Source: Phaseolus vulgaris
Taxonomy: Eukaryota > Streptophyta > Magnoliopsida > Fabales > Fabaceae
Direction of reading: 5' to 3'
Length of the DNA: 64,000 nucleotides
NCBI RefSeq assembly: GCF_000499845.2
Contig: NC_023749.2
Coordinates: 30,458,626-30,522,625 of the forward strand
Below, in pieces: positions 10,737 through 22,330 of the stretch. Position 1 is the first letter of the stretch; each line of letters starts with the position of its first letter. A program made the translations under genes and the position numbers. The notes beneath the pieces are model-generated. The model did not search any database. It was not told where the DNA came from and worked only from the letters and a program-made list of their open reading frames with translations.

Positions 10737-11837
10737 TGATGACTTTTTACGGCAAGTGCACCGCGTTTGTCAGAAGTAATAATTGTTCCTAAGGACGGAT
10801 ATCGATCCCACAAGGAACAGTGAATTATCAAGTACAATAATCGCTAAATATAGAACAAAACAATTAAAAGTGTATTGAGAGTGGTTGTGTTGGCAATCAT
10901 CAATAAGAAAACAGACAAAGAATTAATTGTTTCAATTGGAAAAATAGGGATTAGGTTTCATCTCTCTCACTCTCATGTATTTTGATTAACATGTCAATAT
11001 TAAGTTCTTTAATTGAAATTGATGCCCGTATAAAAATCATTTATATCGATTCCTCGCATATAAAATCCTTAAGAATGTTCCCTAACTATCGATCCCTCGC
11101 ATAATTATAAGAACAACTTAGAACAAAGCTCAGACGTTTAATAGCAATTAACATTTCAAGTTTATTCCTAGCACTCAAATATGTTAAGTATTGTTGTTTA
11201 GGTCCGAACCCTAAAAATACCTCCCGGTCAGATTTAAGATTCTCAATTTGTCACGGAAAATTAAAAGTAAAACAACAATACCAATAATCAATCAAGAACT
11301 GAATATTAATATATAAAATATCACCTCAATACATAAGAGTTTGAGCATATTACTCCCAATCCCAAAGGGGTAGAATTAGTCACGCATACTTCTATCACCT
11401 TCCATTCTCCCAATTGGGTTACAATTCACTCTATGGTGTTTTCCTCTCAATCTCGCACACTAAGGTTGAGCCTCTAGCCCTCTATTTATCCTAGTTTTCT
11501 AGGGTTAGGTTGTTTCCTATGTCGCGCTAATGGGCTAAATGATAAAACATAAAAAAAGGCCCAATCTTTCTTTGCATCCTTTTCCATTCAGGGACCTTCT
11601 ATCTTTATCTTTTTAGCTCAAATCATTCATCTTTAATCCAAATCTCCAATCTTCCTTAGAAATCTGCAATTAACACCAAATTTGGGAATAAAATACTCTT
11701 ATTCAAATAAAGATCATAAAAAATGTAAAAAGGTCTAAATTAATAAATTAGGAATTATTTTATATGTAAATTAGCAATAAATCTTCATAAGTGCCTATAT
11801 TTTAATATGAAATATAACTGAAATTAGACACTTATCA
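10737..11837 (-). repeat. Element D 3' LTR
   Basis: 1101 bp, TG...CA, near-identical to 16535-17635. Preceded on the + strand by target duplication CCTGC; on the inner side adjoins the purine tract (reverse complement of TTCTCCCCAA at 11838). Confidence 0.95.
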
Positions 11838-13503
11838 TTCTCCCCAACTTAGAATCTTGCTTGTCCTCAAGCAAAGTAAATGAATATATTTTAATTTAAA
11901 TATCAAACAACTTAATTCACTAAACAATAAATCAAATTAGAAACTTATGATGCTTCCAAACTCAAATATAGAAAATTATAGACACAATCAATTTCCAAGA
12001 TCAAATCAAAACAAATAAATGACAATTCATCAAGGAATATCTTCTCATATGCTCACGGTTAAGTGTTTCTCTATATTTTCACTGAATCATAACAAATCAC
12101 AGTTGCTTTTCATTTCATCTTCAAATCACAAACATATTAGAAACATGAATCTTGAGGTCTTTTCCAGGGTTGTAATGAGGCTGGGCTTCCAAAAAATATT
12201 GGTTTTTCTTAGATAACAAAATGCACATCTTAAAGAAGAAGAACATACCTACAATTCAATTATAGAGAACATATATGTTATCCAGTTACCACTTTCTTTC
12301 GATGTCACCTTTTTCCCCATTTTCTTTCTTTTCATGAATTTTTTATCTTTTTTTTTATTTCTTTTTCTTCTTTTGTTTCTCTCTGTTTTTTTTTTCAATA
12401 ATAGGAAAAGATTCTTCCTATTTTCAACTTTTTGAACTTTCAAAATCAGAACCAACCATTCCCTTTTCTATATGTATTGCATCTATATTCTCCTTCCTTA
12501 GACATGCTAAAGGGTAGAAAATTATATCAATAAAGGTTAAGGTGCAATATTAACAAAAAATTTCTTAGCCCAAAGGGGATATAAAAAAAATGGAATTCTA
12601 ATATAAAGGTTGGCTTTTTGGCCCTGGCTCCTAATTAACACAAACAAATGCCTCAATCATCTTCATGCTCTTTTATGATGCAACAAAAATAAAAATTAAG
12701 CAACCACAACTGTCAAATCATCAGTAAAACTCTCAAAACTGTTTAAGGTTCACACACTCACTTGGTTTAAATGGTCTCATTCCTTTTTGTCTTGTCATTA
12801 TCTGTCCTAATCAATCATCCTGTTAAATTTTCATGTATCATATTTGAACTACATTTGAATAGGGATTCAATCGTATTTTCTTTTCTAACATGTGTCTAAT
12901 TCATCTCACTATTTAATATTTAAACACAAATTCTTTTTTCCACAATTCAAAATTAATATTCTAGTTCTTTTTTTATTTGGAAAAAATAAAAATAAACTAG
13001 AAAACAAACAAATTAAAACTGAAATTTAGTCAAGAAAGATAATTCAAGACTTAAATTACCAAACTAATAAAACAGGAAATTTATTCAAAATAAGCAATAA
13101 AAACAAAACAAACAAATAAGCAAATAAACAGAAAACAAAATAACCGAAAAATAAAATAAATAAAATAAGAAAAAATTCAAATAACTGAAAAGAAAAGAGA
13201 ATTAGAGAGATAAAACCATATTTTTGTTCAATCCTCTCTTCTTAAGAAGTCATCCAACATTTTGTTAAAATTTTTATCTACAGTCTTGTTTCATTTGCTG
13301 GATCTGCCCCCCTGAATAATAGAACCTGTCCTCAGGTCAAAATACATAACCTGCAAAATGATTAGGAGGCATACAAGGTTTTTTTTTTTTTTTTTTTTGA
13401 AAAATAAAATAAACAAAGGTAACAACCTAAAACTAAAATGTGGATTGGGTTGCCTCCCAGTAAGCGCTCGTTTAACGTCATATAGCTTGACGAAAGTTTG
13501 TTA
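11838..13503 (-). other. Element D non-coding region between protease and 3' LTR
   Basis: About 1.7 kb where an autonomous element would have RT and integrase. It is low-complexity, A/T-rich, with T-rich and A-rich homopolymer tracts (for example 12340-12400 and 13379-13399). The only ORF (12249-12455, -) is Lys-rich low complexity and not credible. Confidence 0.75.
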
Positions 13504-15858
13504 TCAAGGAGGATATTTATCTTGTTCCACTCGTGCTTGTGTTATCACTGTTGTCCGTCTTGAATATGGCTCTTCAACTTCAATTTTTCCGTCCTTCTTC
13601 AATTCCTTGATGACCCATAATTTTTTCGTTTTCTTCCTTCCTCTACCCCTACCTGCGTTGAGCATGATAGGTTGTCCTGGACGATACTTCTCTCCTTCCA
13701 CTAGCTTTCCTTGATTGTCTCCTTTTGCCTCTAACTTTTCATGACGTATAACTTTCTCCTTTGACTTTGAACTCTTCATCTTTTCACTATTTCTTGGAAT
13801 TTCCTCTTGTTTCCCAGTCTCATCTGCAGTACACTTGGTTACATCATTAAAAAGATTAAATTTTACCTCTTCATCATGAGACCTTACAAGAATTTCTCCC
13901 TTGTCAACATCAACTATGACTTTAGCAGTTTTCATTAAAGGTCTGCCGAGAATCAAAGGGACATCCTCATCTTCTTTCATGTCCAGGATAACAAAATCCA
14001 CCGAAAATATGAATTTGTCTATTGGCATCAAATATACACTTGACCCTAAGTCCAATAAAGCATTATACACAAATAAATTACCAATTGACACAGAAATAGT
14101 AAAACTCCCTGGATCCCTGAATTTCTTTGGCAAAGTTTTTGAGAAACTGCTCCCTGCTTCCTTCTCTCCATATTTATTTTTAAAACAACATATCTTCCTT
14201 CTAACTTCATCAAAATATGTCTTTTTCTCTGGCCATCCTGCAAAATAATTTTTTGGAAGCAAATTGTCAGAAAATAATCCTTCCTTTTCTTTTTTTATGT
14301 TCCTGTGGGATATTTCTTTTGCAATTTCTACAATTTCACAATTTTCTCCCTCTTCCTTATTTTTTTCCTTTTCTTTTTCAACCTTCACCATCTCATCATT
14401 TTCTTCTCCCTCAGTAGTGATGTTATTGCACTGCTCCTTGGGGTTGATGGTAGTGTTAGGTGAGAATTGGCAAATTTTCCCTTCTACAGTTTGTGTGAGT
14501 TGTGACATTTGTTTAGCTAGCTGTCCTATCTGAGTTTCCATGCTCCTAATCGTAGCCATACCATTTTCCTGTGTACTCACAATCTTTGACAAAACATCTT
14601 CCACTTTATTCATCCTGTCAGGAATAGATGGAGAATTCGATTAATGCTGCTGTTGGAAAGGCCCTTGCTTGTTGGATGAATTATAGTCTTGCTTCCATCC
14701 AAAATTCTGATTTTGATTATTTTTCCAACCTTGAGGATAATTGTTGGAAAAACCGCCTTGCCTTACTTGATTGCCCATATAATTCACCTCAACTTCGGAT
14801 GCGTTGTTCTGATAAGAACAGTGACCATTAGGATGATCACCTCCACAAAAATCACACCTGAGAGGTACATTCTGAATTTTGAGTGATTGAACAGCATGCA
14901 ACTTTTGGGGTAATTGGGTCATATGTGCGGTCAGTTGCTCAAGTTGCTGTGTCAGAATTTTGTTTTGAGCTAGCAATGCATCTGCAGTGTTTAACTCCAA
15001 TACTCCTCTTTTTTAATGATTTTGTCTATCATGTTGAGCTTGATAGTCAGTTGTGGCCAAAGCTTCTATAATCCTTGTTGCTTGATCTGCATCAACAGCC
15101 ATCATTGTGCCACCAGCCGCGACATCTAGGAGCATCTTTGTATTTGATCTGAGACCATTAATAAATATGCTCAGTTGAGCAATATCTTCAAACCCATGGT
15201 TTGGGCATTTTCTCAGCATCCTCTTGAATCTCTCCCATGTCTCACAGAAAGACTCTTCTACTCCTTGTCTGAACATAGATATTTCAGACTTAGCATTGAT
15301 GTAGCGAGAGATTGGGAAAAATCTTTGCAAAATTTTTTCCTCCACATCCTTTCATTTGGTTAAACTCTGATTAGGATGAGATATAAGCCACTCCTTTGCT
15401 TTCCCTGCCAAAGAAAAAGGAAATAAATGCATGTATACACTCTCAAGATCACCTGATTGGAAACCCATAGTTCCCACCAATTCATAAAAAGTAGCCAAGT
15501 GTGTATGAGGATCCTCATGATCCATCGCCGTGAATTGATTGGTACTAATGAGGGTAAGGAACGCAAGCTTCATCTCCAAGGCCCTGTTAGTTGCAGGCAC
15601 TGCAATGCTAGAAAAGTGTCTAGGCCCTTGATGTATGGCGTAATCTCCAAGAGTTCTCCTAGGAGGTGGTGTTTCCTCCCCCGCCATGTTGTTATTCTCC
15701 TGAAAAAAATCAATGGAAAAAGAAGAAGATGTTGAAGAATACTCTGTATTATCTTCTTGATTCTCTTTTGTCTTTGATTTTCGATTTTTTCTGGCCACCT
15801 TCTCAATTTCTGCTTCAAATAGCAAGTGGTCTTCTGGAACTTGACCTCTCAATATCAT
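13504..15858 (-). pseudogene. Element D gag-protease polyprotein
   Basis: One reading frame of about 785 codons, broken by three stops (15352-15354, 15013-15015, 14641-14643). In order: N-terminal basic region; capsid-like retrotransposon gag core (AGKAKEWLISHP, then ILQRFFPISRYINAK, FCETWERFKRMLRKCPNHGF, a plant Athila-type signature); a zinc knuckle-like CDFCGGDHPNGHC; an Asn/Gln-rich stretch; a Lys/Glu-rich linker; an aspartic protease segment (ALLDLGSSVYLMP ... DVPLILGRP); and a basic tail. Compared with Athila-type proteases the segment between the LMP and FVILDM motifs is shortened by about 40 residues, so the flap region is probably gone. Gag would build the particle; enzymes would have to come from another element. 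Confidence 0.85.
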
Positions 15859-16534
15859 ATAAAAACAACTAATGCAAGGGTTAGAAGGAAAAATTCACCA
15901 GTAGTAACCGCAAATTTATATTTAATATTATTATTTATTTATTTTTATTTTTTTTGAAAATTAAAAAATAAACAAGAATTTAAATAGCTAACTAAAATAA
16001 ACTCAATAAACTACAAATTAAAACTTAAAGATAAAATAAAACAAAAACAAAACACTAAAATGAAAAAAAAAACAAAGATATTCAGAAAAAAAAAATATAA
16101 CAAAAATATAAATATAAATAAAATAAAAACTAAAACAGAATAGAAGAAAACAATGAAGACGAGAAATAACTAAAATCAAGAAATAAAAACAGAATAAAAT
16201 AAATACTAGAAATAAAAACAAAATAGAATAAAACAAATAAAATAAAACGTAAACAACTAACTAACTTATTTTAAAGATACTTCGTAAACTAACGTAAAAA
16301 TAAAAGCTAAAACTAGTAATAGATAAATAATTAAAACAAATAAATAAAAACTACCTAAACCTAAATAAAACTACGTAACTAAACCAAAAAAGAACTAAAA
16401 TCAAATAAAATATAAAAAAATCTGTAAAAAAAAAATAAAAAATAAAACAAATCAAAACAATTAAAATATTCACAATATTTAGGAAATTATACTCAACAAA
16501 TCAAACTTGTTCCCCGGCAACCGCGCCAAAATCT
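15859..16534 (-). other. Element D 5' leader
   Basis: The untranslated leader between the primer site and gag is extremely skewed: on the + strand nearly all A with AAATAAAAC repeats (15960-16460). A hydrophobic 72-codon frame here is a product of the homopolymer composition. No gene is seen. Confidence 0.75.
16508..16528 (-). other. Element D primer-binding site
   Basis: On the - strand, six bases after the LTR end, TGGCGCGGTTGCCGGGG closely matches the tRNA-Asp-type primer site TGGCGCCGTTGCCGGGGA known for Athila elements. It fixes the - orientation of the element. Confidence 0.8.
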
Positions 16535-17635
16535 TGATGACTTTTTACGGCAAGTGCACCGCGTTTGTCAGAAGTAATAATTGTCCCTAAGGACGGATAT
16601 CGATCCCACAAGGAACAGTGAATTATCAAGTACAATAATCGCTAAATATAGAACAAAACAATTAAAAGTGTATTGAGAGTGGTTGTGTTGGCGATGATCA
16701 ATAAGAAAACAGACAAAGAATTAATTGTTTCAATTGGAAAAATAGGGATTAGGTTTCATCTCTCTCACTCTCATGTATTTTGATTAACATGTCAATATTA
16801 AGTTCTTTAATTGAAATTGATGCCCGTATAAAAATCATTTATATTGATTCCTCGCATATAAAATCCTTAAGAATGTTCCCTAACTATCGATCCCTCGCAT
16901 AATTATAAGAACAACTTAGAACGAAGCTCAGACGTTTAATAGCAATTAACATTTCAAGTCTATTCCTAGCACTCAAATATGTTAAGTATTGTTGTTTAGG
17001 TCCGAACCCTAAAAATACCTCCCGGTCAGATTTAAGATTCTCAATTTGTCACGGAAAATTAAAAGTAAAACAACAATACCAATAATCAATCAAGAACTGA
17101 ATATTAATATATAAAATATCACCTCAATACATAAGAGTTTGAGCATATTACTCCCAATCCCAAAGGGGTAGAATTAGTCACGCATACTTCTATCACCTTC
17201 CATTCTACCAATTGGGTTACAATTCACTCTATGGTGTTTTCCTCTCAATCTCGCACACTAAGGTTGAGCCTCTAGCCCTCTATTTATCCTAGTTTTCTAG
17301 GGTTAGGTTGTTTCCTATGTCGCGCTAATGGGCTAAATGATAAAACATAAAAAAAGGCCCAATCTTTCTTTGCATCCTTTTCCATTCAGGGACCTTCTAT
17401 CTTTATCTTTTTAGCTCAAATCATTCATCTTTAATCCAAATCTCCAATCTTCCTTAGAAATCTGCAATTAACACCAAATTTGGGAATAAAATACTCTTAT
17501 TCAAATAAAGATCATAAAAAATGTAAAAAGGTCTAAATTCATAAATTATGAATTATTTTATATGTAAATTAGCAATAAATCCTCATAAGTGCCTATATTT
17601 TAATATGAAATATTACTGAAATTAGACACTTATCA
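16535..17635 (-). repeat. Element D 5' LTR
   Basis: 1101 bp copy of 10737-11837 with about ten single-base differences, for example ATTGTCCC for ATTGTTCC and GGCGATGATC for GGCAATCATC. Followed by target duplication CCTGC at 17636-17640. Confidence 0.95.
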
Positions 17636-17640
17636 CCTGC

Positions 17641-18824
17641 ACATTCCTACCCAACATGGGTGCCAGGACCTTGTCCATCAATCTTTGATAGGTGGCGCCT
17701 GCATTCTTCAACCCAAACGGCATCACCTTGTAGCAATAACAGCACGTCTCAGTCATAAACGTCGTTTTGCACTCGTCACGAGGATGCATCTTGATCTGGT
17801 TATACCCCGAAAACGCATCTAGAAAACTCAGCATCTTGCCCGAGGCGCTATCCACCAACCCATCGATGCTGGGCAGGGGATACGAATCTTTGGGGCACGC
17901 CTTATTCAGGTTAGTGAAGCCCACACACATCCTCCACTTCCTGTTTGCCTTATTTACTAACACCACGTTGGCCAGCCACTCAGGGTACTGGATCTCCCTT
18001 ATGTGGTCGGTACTCAGCAGCTTTTTGGTCTCTTCCTGCATGACGAGGAACCTTTCCTCGTTGAACTTCCTCCTCTTCTGTCGCACAGGGCAGACCTTGG
18101 GGTCCATGGTGAGATGGTGGCATAAAATATCCGGGTCGATGTCGGGCATGTCCGAGGCGCACCATGCAAAGGCGTCCAGGTGACTCAGCAATCGTGAGAT
18201 TACTGCCGCCACCTGGTCCTGCTCTTCTTGACTCAGCAACCGTCCCAGTTTAAAGGTCTTTCCACCAATCTGCCTCTCTACCACATTCTCAACCGGCTCG
18301 GGACGCCTATCCTGAGTGTTCTCCGCACGAGCTACACCCTTGCGGCCTTGCCTTCCAGATATCGCCTCAGCAGGCGCTTCCCCCATGGGCAATTCCCCCG
18401 CGGGCGTTTCCTCCATGGGTACCGCCTCTGCGGGCGCCTTCACCGCGGATACTGGTGCCTGATCTTCTACTGGTGCCTCCAAGGCTGTGGTTGCGGATGA
18501 CCCCGCCAAATAGTCATTCAAGAACCCGCTCTTCACTAGCTCATCCAACAGATAGCCCAAAGCTAGGCAGTTGGTGATTCGATGCCCAAACGCCTGATGG
18601 AACTCACACCACGCGTCCTTGTGTGGTCCCAGCACCTTATCTGTCTTCATAGGGACCCTCAGCCTATCTACGATGTTAGGCACTGCAATGAGGTCCTTCA
18701 GCTCCACCATAAAGTCGTGCCTAACCGGCCTGTTCTCCCCTGAGCGGCCCCTCGCTTGTGGCTTCCTCGCCTCGTAGGGGCACTTCCTCTCTTGACCTCT
18801 CCTCCCTGTCGCGATCTCGTTCAC
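17641..18824 (-). pseudogene. Element A gag C-terminus fused to reverse transcriptase; protease missing
   Basis: A 400-codon open frame. Its start is the end of Tat gag, with the Cys/His signature CEFHQAFGHRITNC and YLLDELVKSGFLNDYL, then a degenerate Pro/Ala/Glu repeat (APAEAVPMEETPAGELPMGE). Without an intervening aspartic protease it enters the pre-RT region (GGKTFKLGRLLSQEEQDQVA) and RT (QYPEWLANVVLVNKANRKWR, MCVGFTNLNKACPKDSYPLP, MLSFLDAFSGYNQIKM, MPFGLKNAGATYQRLMDKVL, then LGRNVQ). The frame is cut by element D exactly before the YVDD box. Tat elements normally have a protease between gag and RT, so an internal deletion is inferred. The continuing half lies at 9147-10736. Confidence 0.85.
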
Positions 18825-19638
18825 CCTCGTGGGTTGTTCGCACGACTATGTTCTAGGGCGTGCGGGTGCGACACTTGCACGTTTCTCGCGCACCTCACCT
18901 TCCATGGCGATGTGCTCCACCGCCCGACGCCTGATTTCTGCGAAAGTTCTGGGGCGATTCCTGATGAGGGACTCGCATAATGGCCCAGTGCAGATTCCCT
19001 TCCTGAACGCATACACGATCATTGGCTCTTCGGTGGTGCCAACCTTCACCACCTGCGCCCCAAAACGGTTGATGTATTTCTTCAATGTCTCCCCCTAATA
19101 GTGCTTCACATCAAAGAGATCATACGACACCGGCGGGGGAGCCCGGTTCGCGATATACGGCTCCATGAACAGCTATGATAGCTGTGCAAAGGATGTCACG
19201 TGGCCATCTTGAAGGCTGATGAACCAGTCCATTGCCATCCCTGCCAGCGTGCTCATGAATAACTTGCACCTCACGGCGTCAAAACCACCGACAAGCATCA
19301 TTTGCGTGCGAAACACAGTGAGGTGTGCATCTGGATCTTCCATCCCCGTGAAAGTAACCTTCGGGCCTACGAACGTGGGTGGAATCACTGCCTCCATGAT
19401 GGACTGCGAGAAAGGCATGGGGAACTCCCTGGGTGGTGTGAAGCACTCGCGATCCTCTACTTTGCGATTCCCAGGGTGGTTGCGCATCCCGCGACACAAC
19501 TCTTCGTTCGCGACACAACTCTTCGTTTCTCGCCTGCGACGCCGCAAGCTCCAACTGAATGCGTTCTTGCTCCGCCCTCAACACCGCCATTGCCTCTTGA
19601 AGGCCTTGCATCACCTCCTTGACATGCTGCAAGGTCAT
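18825..19638 (-). pseudogene. Element A gag N-terminal and core region
   Basis: Gag starts at about 19638 (MTLQHVKEVMQGLQ) with an amphipathic coiled-coil segment (AVLRAEQERIQLELAASQ). The core has the retrotransposon gag pattern (MEDPDAHLTVFRTQMML, CKLFMSTLAGMAMDWFISLQ, HVTSFAQLS, then LKKYINRFGAQVVKV, FRKGICTGPLCESLIRN). A 19-bp tandem duplication (19490-19527) shifts the frame near residue 45. Further stops occur at the end of the core (about 19173) and about 19096. The gene is directly downstream of the leader and primer site at 19889-19906. Confidence 0.8.
19490..19527. repeat. 19-bp tandem duplication disrupting element A gag
   Basis: CGCGACACAACTCTTCGTT occurs twice head to tail (19490-19508 and 19509-19527). 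Adding 19 bases shifts the gag frame. A separate short tandem repeat (CTTGAAGATTTTCGGTGAAT, twice) lies in the leader near 19760-19800. Confidence 0.9.
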
Positions 19639-19888
19639 GCCATCACTCTCTTCGCGCGCTATTCAACTCTGCCTAGTGGTCCTCATTCTTCATGGTTTCT
19701 TGGAGAATCTAGAACTGTTTTTGCAAATCTTGGAACTTTCTTCGGTGGAACCGAACGAATCTTGAAGATTTTCGGTGAATCTTGAAGATTTTCGGTGAAT
19801 CTTGCAAGAATCTTGGAAAACCTCCAAGAACTTCGTTGTCGCTACTGAAACTCGAACTTCTTGCTGTGGGACTGCTGTTTTAGATCGG

Positions 19889-19906
19889 GCCCCACGGTGG
19901 GCGCCA
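19889..19906 (-). other. Element A primer-binding site
   Basis: Two bases from the LTR end the - strand reads TGGCGCCCACCGTGGGGC, in the expected place for a tRNA primer site and starting with the canonical TGG. I cannot say which tRNA is complementary. Confidence 0.7.
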
Positions 19907-19908
19907 AA

Positions 19909-20839
19909 TGTTCCTGTCGGTTGACCAGATTGCCTTCGAGCGTAGCTACGAGCTGCGTATCAAGGACTCATTCGTCTTCGTTCCAATCTTCACCCTTCGC
20001 CGTCGTGAATACCTGAAACAGAGAGACAAAAGGGTGCCCTCACGGCAGTTTGCACTCCGACGCTCAAGTCAGTACTGGTAGAAAACACCGTTACACCTCC
20101 GTATCACAACACCACAGGCACCGTGTTCATGAAGCGCGTAACTGAATTGTAACTGAATTCTCTCTCGTTCTCAAGTCCCTTGTGTGTAAAGTGTGAGAAT
20201 GTGTAAAATGTCAAATGTCTAAAACGTACCTTGCTAAGCCCTTCAGAAAGGCTTATATACCTTCCCGGTGCTTCTGCCACGTGTCTTCCTCTGACTTAAG
20301 CATATCTCTGCATGGGTGGCCTTACAACACTGTAACCCAACTTAGGGAAACCCCAGTGTGTAAGACTCCCTTCTCGAAGTGCAACTGGCACAGGATGATC
20401 CCTAAAGCGTCAACTCATACACCCAATATCAGAGGGTTCATCCAGGCTGAGCGTACACTACCCTCACACGTCCCATGGATGTCGATCGCCGCTAGAACGA
20501 GACTTTACCGAGTCGTATCGGTTCCAGTGGTTCTCTAGCAGTGTGGCGTACTGCCGCTTCCCTACACCCTCATGCATGGTCTTGGTGGTTTGGGCTCCTC
20601 TACACTGATAGCTGGGATGTGGCCTTCAAGCCACCTTTCTGACTCATCTTCCTCTTCGGGTGCCGAGGGCCGAGGACTCCTCGCCCCTCCTCCAAGCCGA
20701 CACCTCCTCGGTCCTCTTCCATGAGAGCCTAATAAGACTCTTTCCTAACCAACTGAACCTTCCGCGTGGGCCCCTCCTTCGGGGGTCCCATGTCTACTTT
20801 GGTCAACGGTCAACGGTCAACCGAGACCTGGATGGTACA
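19909..20839 (-). repeat. Element A 5' LTR (Tat type)
   Basis: On the - strand this begins TGTACCATCCAGG and ends GGTCAACCGACAGGAACA, followed by the primer site. A TATA motif (reverse complement of CTTATATACC near 20250) lies about 345 bases before the LTR end. Both ends resemble the solo LTR at 59233-60024 (TGTACCGCCCTGG ... GGTCAACAGGCAGGATCA), supporting a common family. The partner LTR on the left was not found. Confidence 0.75.
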
Positions 20840-21002
20840 ACGTCTATTTACCAAAGCCGCCATTGTAAAACACATTTACGAATGCGACTATGGTAATAGT
20901 CGCATTTGTAAATGCTATACCCTTAAACCCTCTCACCTGATTCAGAAGCATATACAAATGCGGCTATATCCAAAAATCCATAATTGCAGGCGTAAATGTT
21001 AA
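20840..21002. repeat. Short inverted-repeat sequence between LTR A and LINE-2
   Basis: Contains an imperfect palindrome CATTTACGAATGCGACTA / TAGTCGCATTTGTAAATG (about 20873-20914) followed by related pieces (ACAAATGCGGCTATA, AGGCGTAAATG). This looks like a terminus of a small DNA transposon, but no family can be named. Confidence 0.4.
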
Positions 21003-21012
21003 TCGAAACGCC

Positions 21013-21287
21013 ATGGTATGCTATGCAAAAACCTTGAATTGTGACCAGATGGGAGTTCCGTTTAAGTATCTGGGCCTAGAGGTGGGAAGGAATCCAAGGA
21101 AGACCATTTTTTGGGAGCATGTCCTAAGTAAACTAAGAGCCAGACTCAATGCATGGAGAAGGAGATTTCTATCTTTGGCAGGGAGAATATGTCTCATCAA
21201 ATCAGTTATAACAGTAGTGCCACTATTCTACCTATCTCTTTATAAAGCACCATAATCAGCCTACAACGGAGGTTCCTATGGGGGTTG
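21013..21287 (+). pseudogene. LINE-2 RT fragment, upstream piece
   Basis: Encodes the RT thumb-side region of plant L1-type ORF2 (GVPFKYLGLEVGRNPRK, LNAWRRRFLSLAGRICLIKS, LFYLSLYKAP). After KAP a small deletion and stop shift the frame. The segment then reads FLWG up to the insertion point of element B at 21287. The remainder is at 26716. Confidence 0.85.
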
Positions 21288-22295
21288 TGATGTGAATGGA
21301 ATAGCAAGAATACATGATTCTTTGACATTCTTAGGAACAACTTGAGTTGGTCATGAATTGGCACTTTAATTAGAATTGGATCAAGGTTCTATTTCAAGAA
21401 CTCACCAAGACTTTGCACCGAACCAAAGCACACATGGAAGTCCATGTATTGTCAAATTGAATCAAACAACAAGAATGGAAGAAACACAATTGAATACAAC
21501 CAATTAAAAGAAACAACCGAACAGAATTGAAAATGCAGCTGAAGGTACCGAATGGAATTGAAGAACAAGTAAACTAAAACATGAACATGAAGAAGAAACA
21601 AAGCTTGAGAATAGAAAACTTATGGAGATGGAAGAATAGGTGAGTGATCACGCCACTTAGAGTGTGGGAACTCCAAGATTAGTGTGTTGTCGCCACTTGA
21701 GGTTCACCATAGACACCCAAGATAAGACTTGATGAAGGTACCAAAGCTCTTCCAATTTCTCTCTCAAATTGAGTAGAGTTTTCTTACTTCAATTTCCAAA
21801 TCTGATTTGTACAAGCTAAGCACCTTTATTTATAGCCTATAAGGTGCTGAAATGCAAAGCTAATCAAATGCAAATGTGCTCCTAAATGACATGTAATTTC
21901 GGCGCCAACTAGTGCATGAAGGAAGTGTGACTTTCCTTCCTAGTTTGGCACCTCCTAACTCATATCTACACTCCCCCTAGCATCCCTTACTAAGTTCACA
22001 CCCCCCTAAGCTTCTAATATTTCTAAACTACAACTAAGGATGCTTTTACAAAAGAGGTTTCTTATGTTTCCCTCTAAGTTCCTTCCTAAAGATTATTCTA
22101 TATATTTTCTTCTTAAAGAGAGATATTCAAAATGAAGCCTATTATTTGAGAGTTTGTAGACTTCTTTATCTTTAGGCTTGATCTTCTCTTTGACTTCTTT
22201 TAATTTGTGAGAAGACTAGAAGGAAGAACTTCAAATGTGTAGGTGAAAATCCTCTTCCTTCATTAATAAAATCCTCTCCTATTGGATATCCATCA
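21288..22295 (-). repeat. Element B 3' LTR
   Basis: 1008 bp, TG...CA, paired with 25703-26710; preceded by target duplication GGTTG. Confidence 0.95.
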
Positions 22296-22330
22296 TACTC
22301 CCCGAGTTGGAGAGAATTCGACCTCGAATT

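Larger units (their letters stand above)
10737..17635 (-). mobile_element. Element D: complete non-autonomous Athila-type gag-protease retrotransposon
   Basis: Two 1101-bp LTRs (10737-11837 and 16535-17635) begin TGATGACTTTTTACGG and end CACTTATCA. They are flanked by the 5-bp duplication CCTGC (10732-10736 and 17636-17640). Orientation is -: the primer site (TGGCGCGGTTGCCGGGG) adjoins the right LTR, and the purine tract TTGGGGAGAA adjoins the left LTR. The interior encodes only gag and a damaged protease (13504-15858); no RT, RNase H or integrase is found. The LTRs differ by roughly ten bases, so the insertion is young. It lies within the RT of element A. Confidence 0.95.
3986..20839 (-). 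mobile_element. Element A: Ty3/gypsy Tat-lineage LTR retrotransposon, decayed, one LTR missing
   Basis: Read on the - strand the order is 5' LTR (20839-19909), primer site, gag, reverse transcriptase, RNase H, a second RNase H-like region, integrase, a tandem-repeat region, and finally an ORF in the opposite direction (+ strand, 4353-6442). An antisense ORF between pol and the 3' LTR plus a second RNase H are known marks of the Tat lineage. The copy is dead: the 3' LTR is not found on the left, protease is missing, the integrase carries a 482-bp tandem duplication, gag has a 19-bp duplication, and element D is inserted in the RT. The left boundary is uncertain (3295-3986). Confidence 0.85.

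Noticed and set aside
12249..12455. Lys-rich ORF in element D
   Set aside because: Low-complexity translation of T-rich tracts; no conserved motif.
16018..16236. Hydrophobic 72-codon ORF, membrane-protein-like
   Set aside because: Arises from the A/T homopolymer-rich leader of element D; Phe/Leu/Ile/Tyr only because of T-rich codons.
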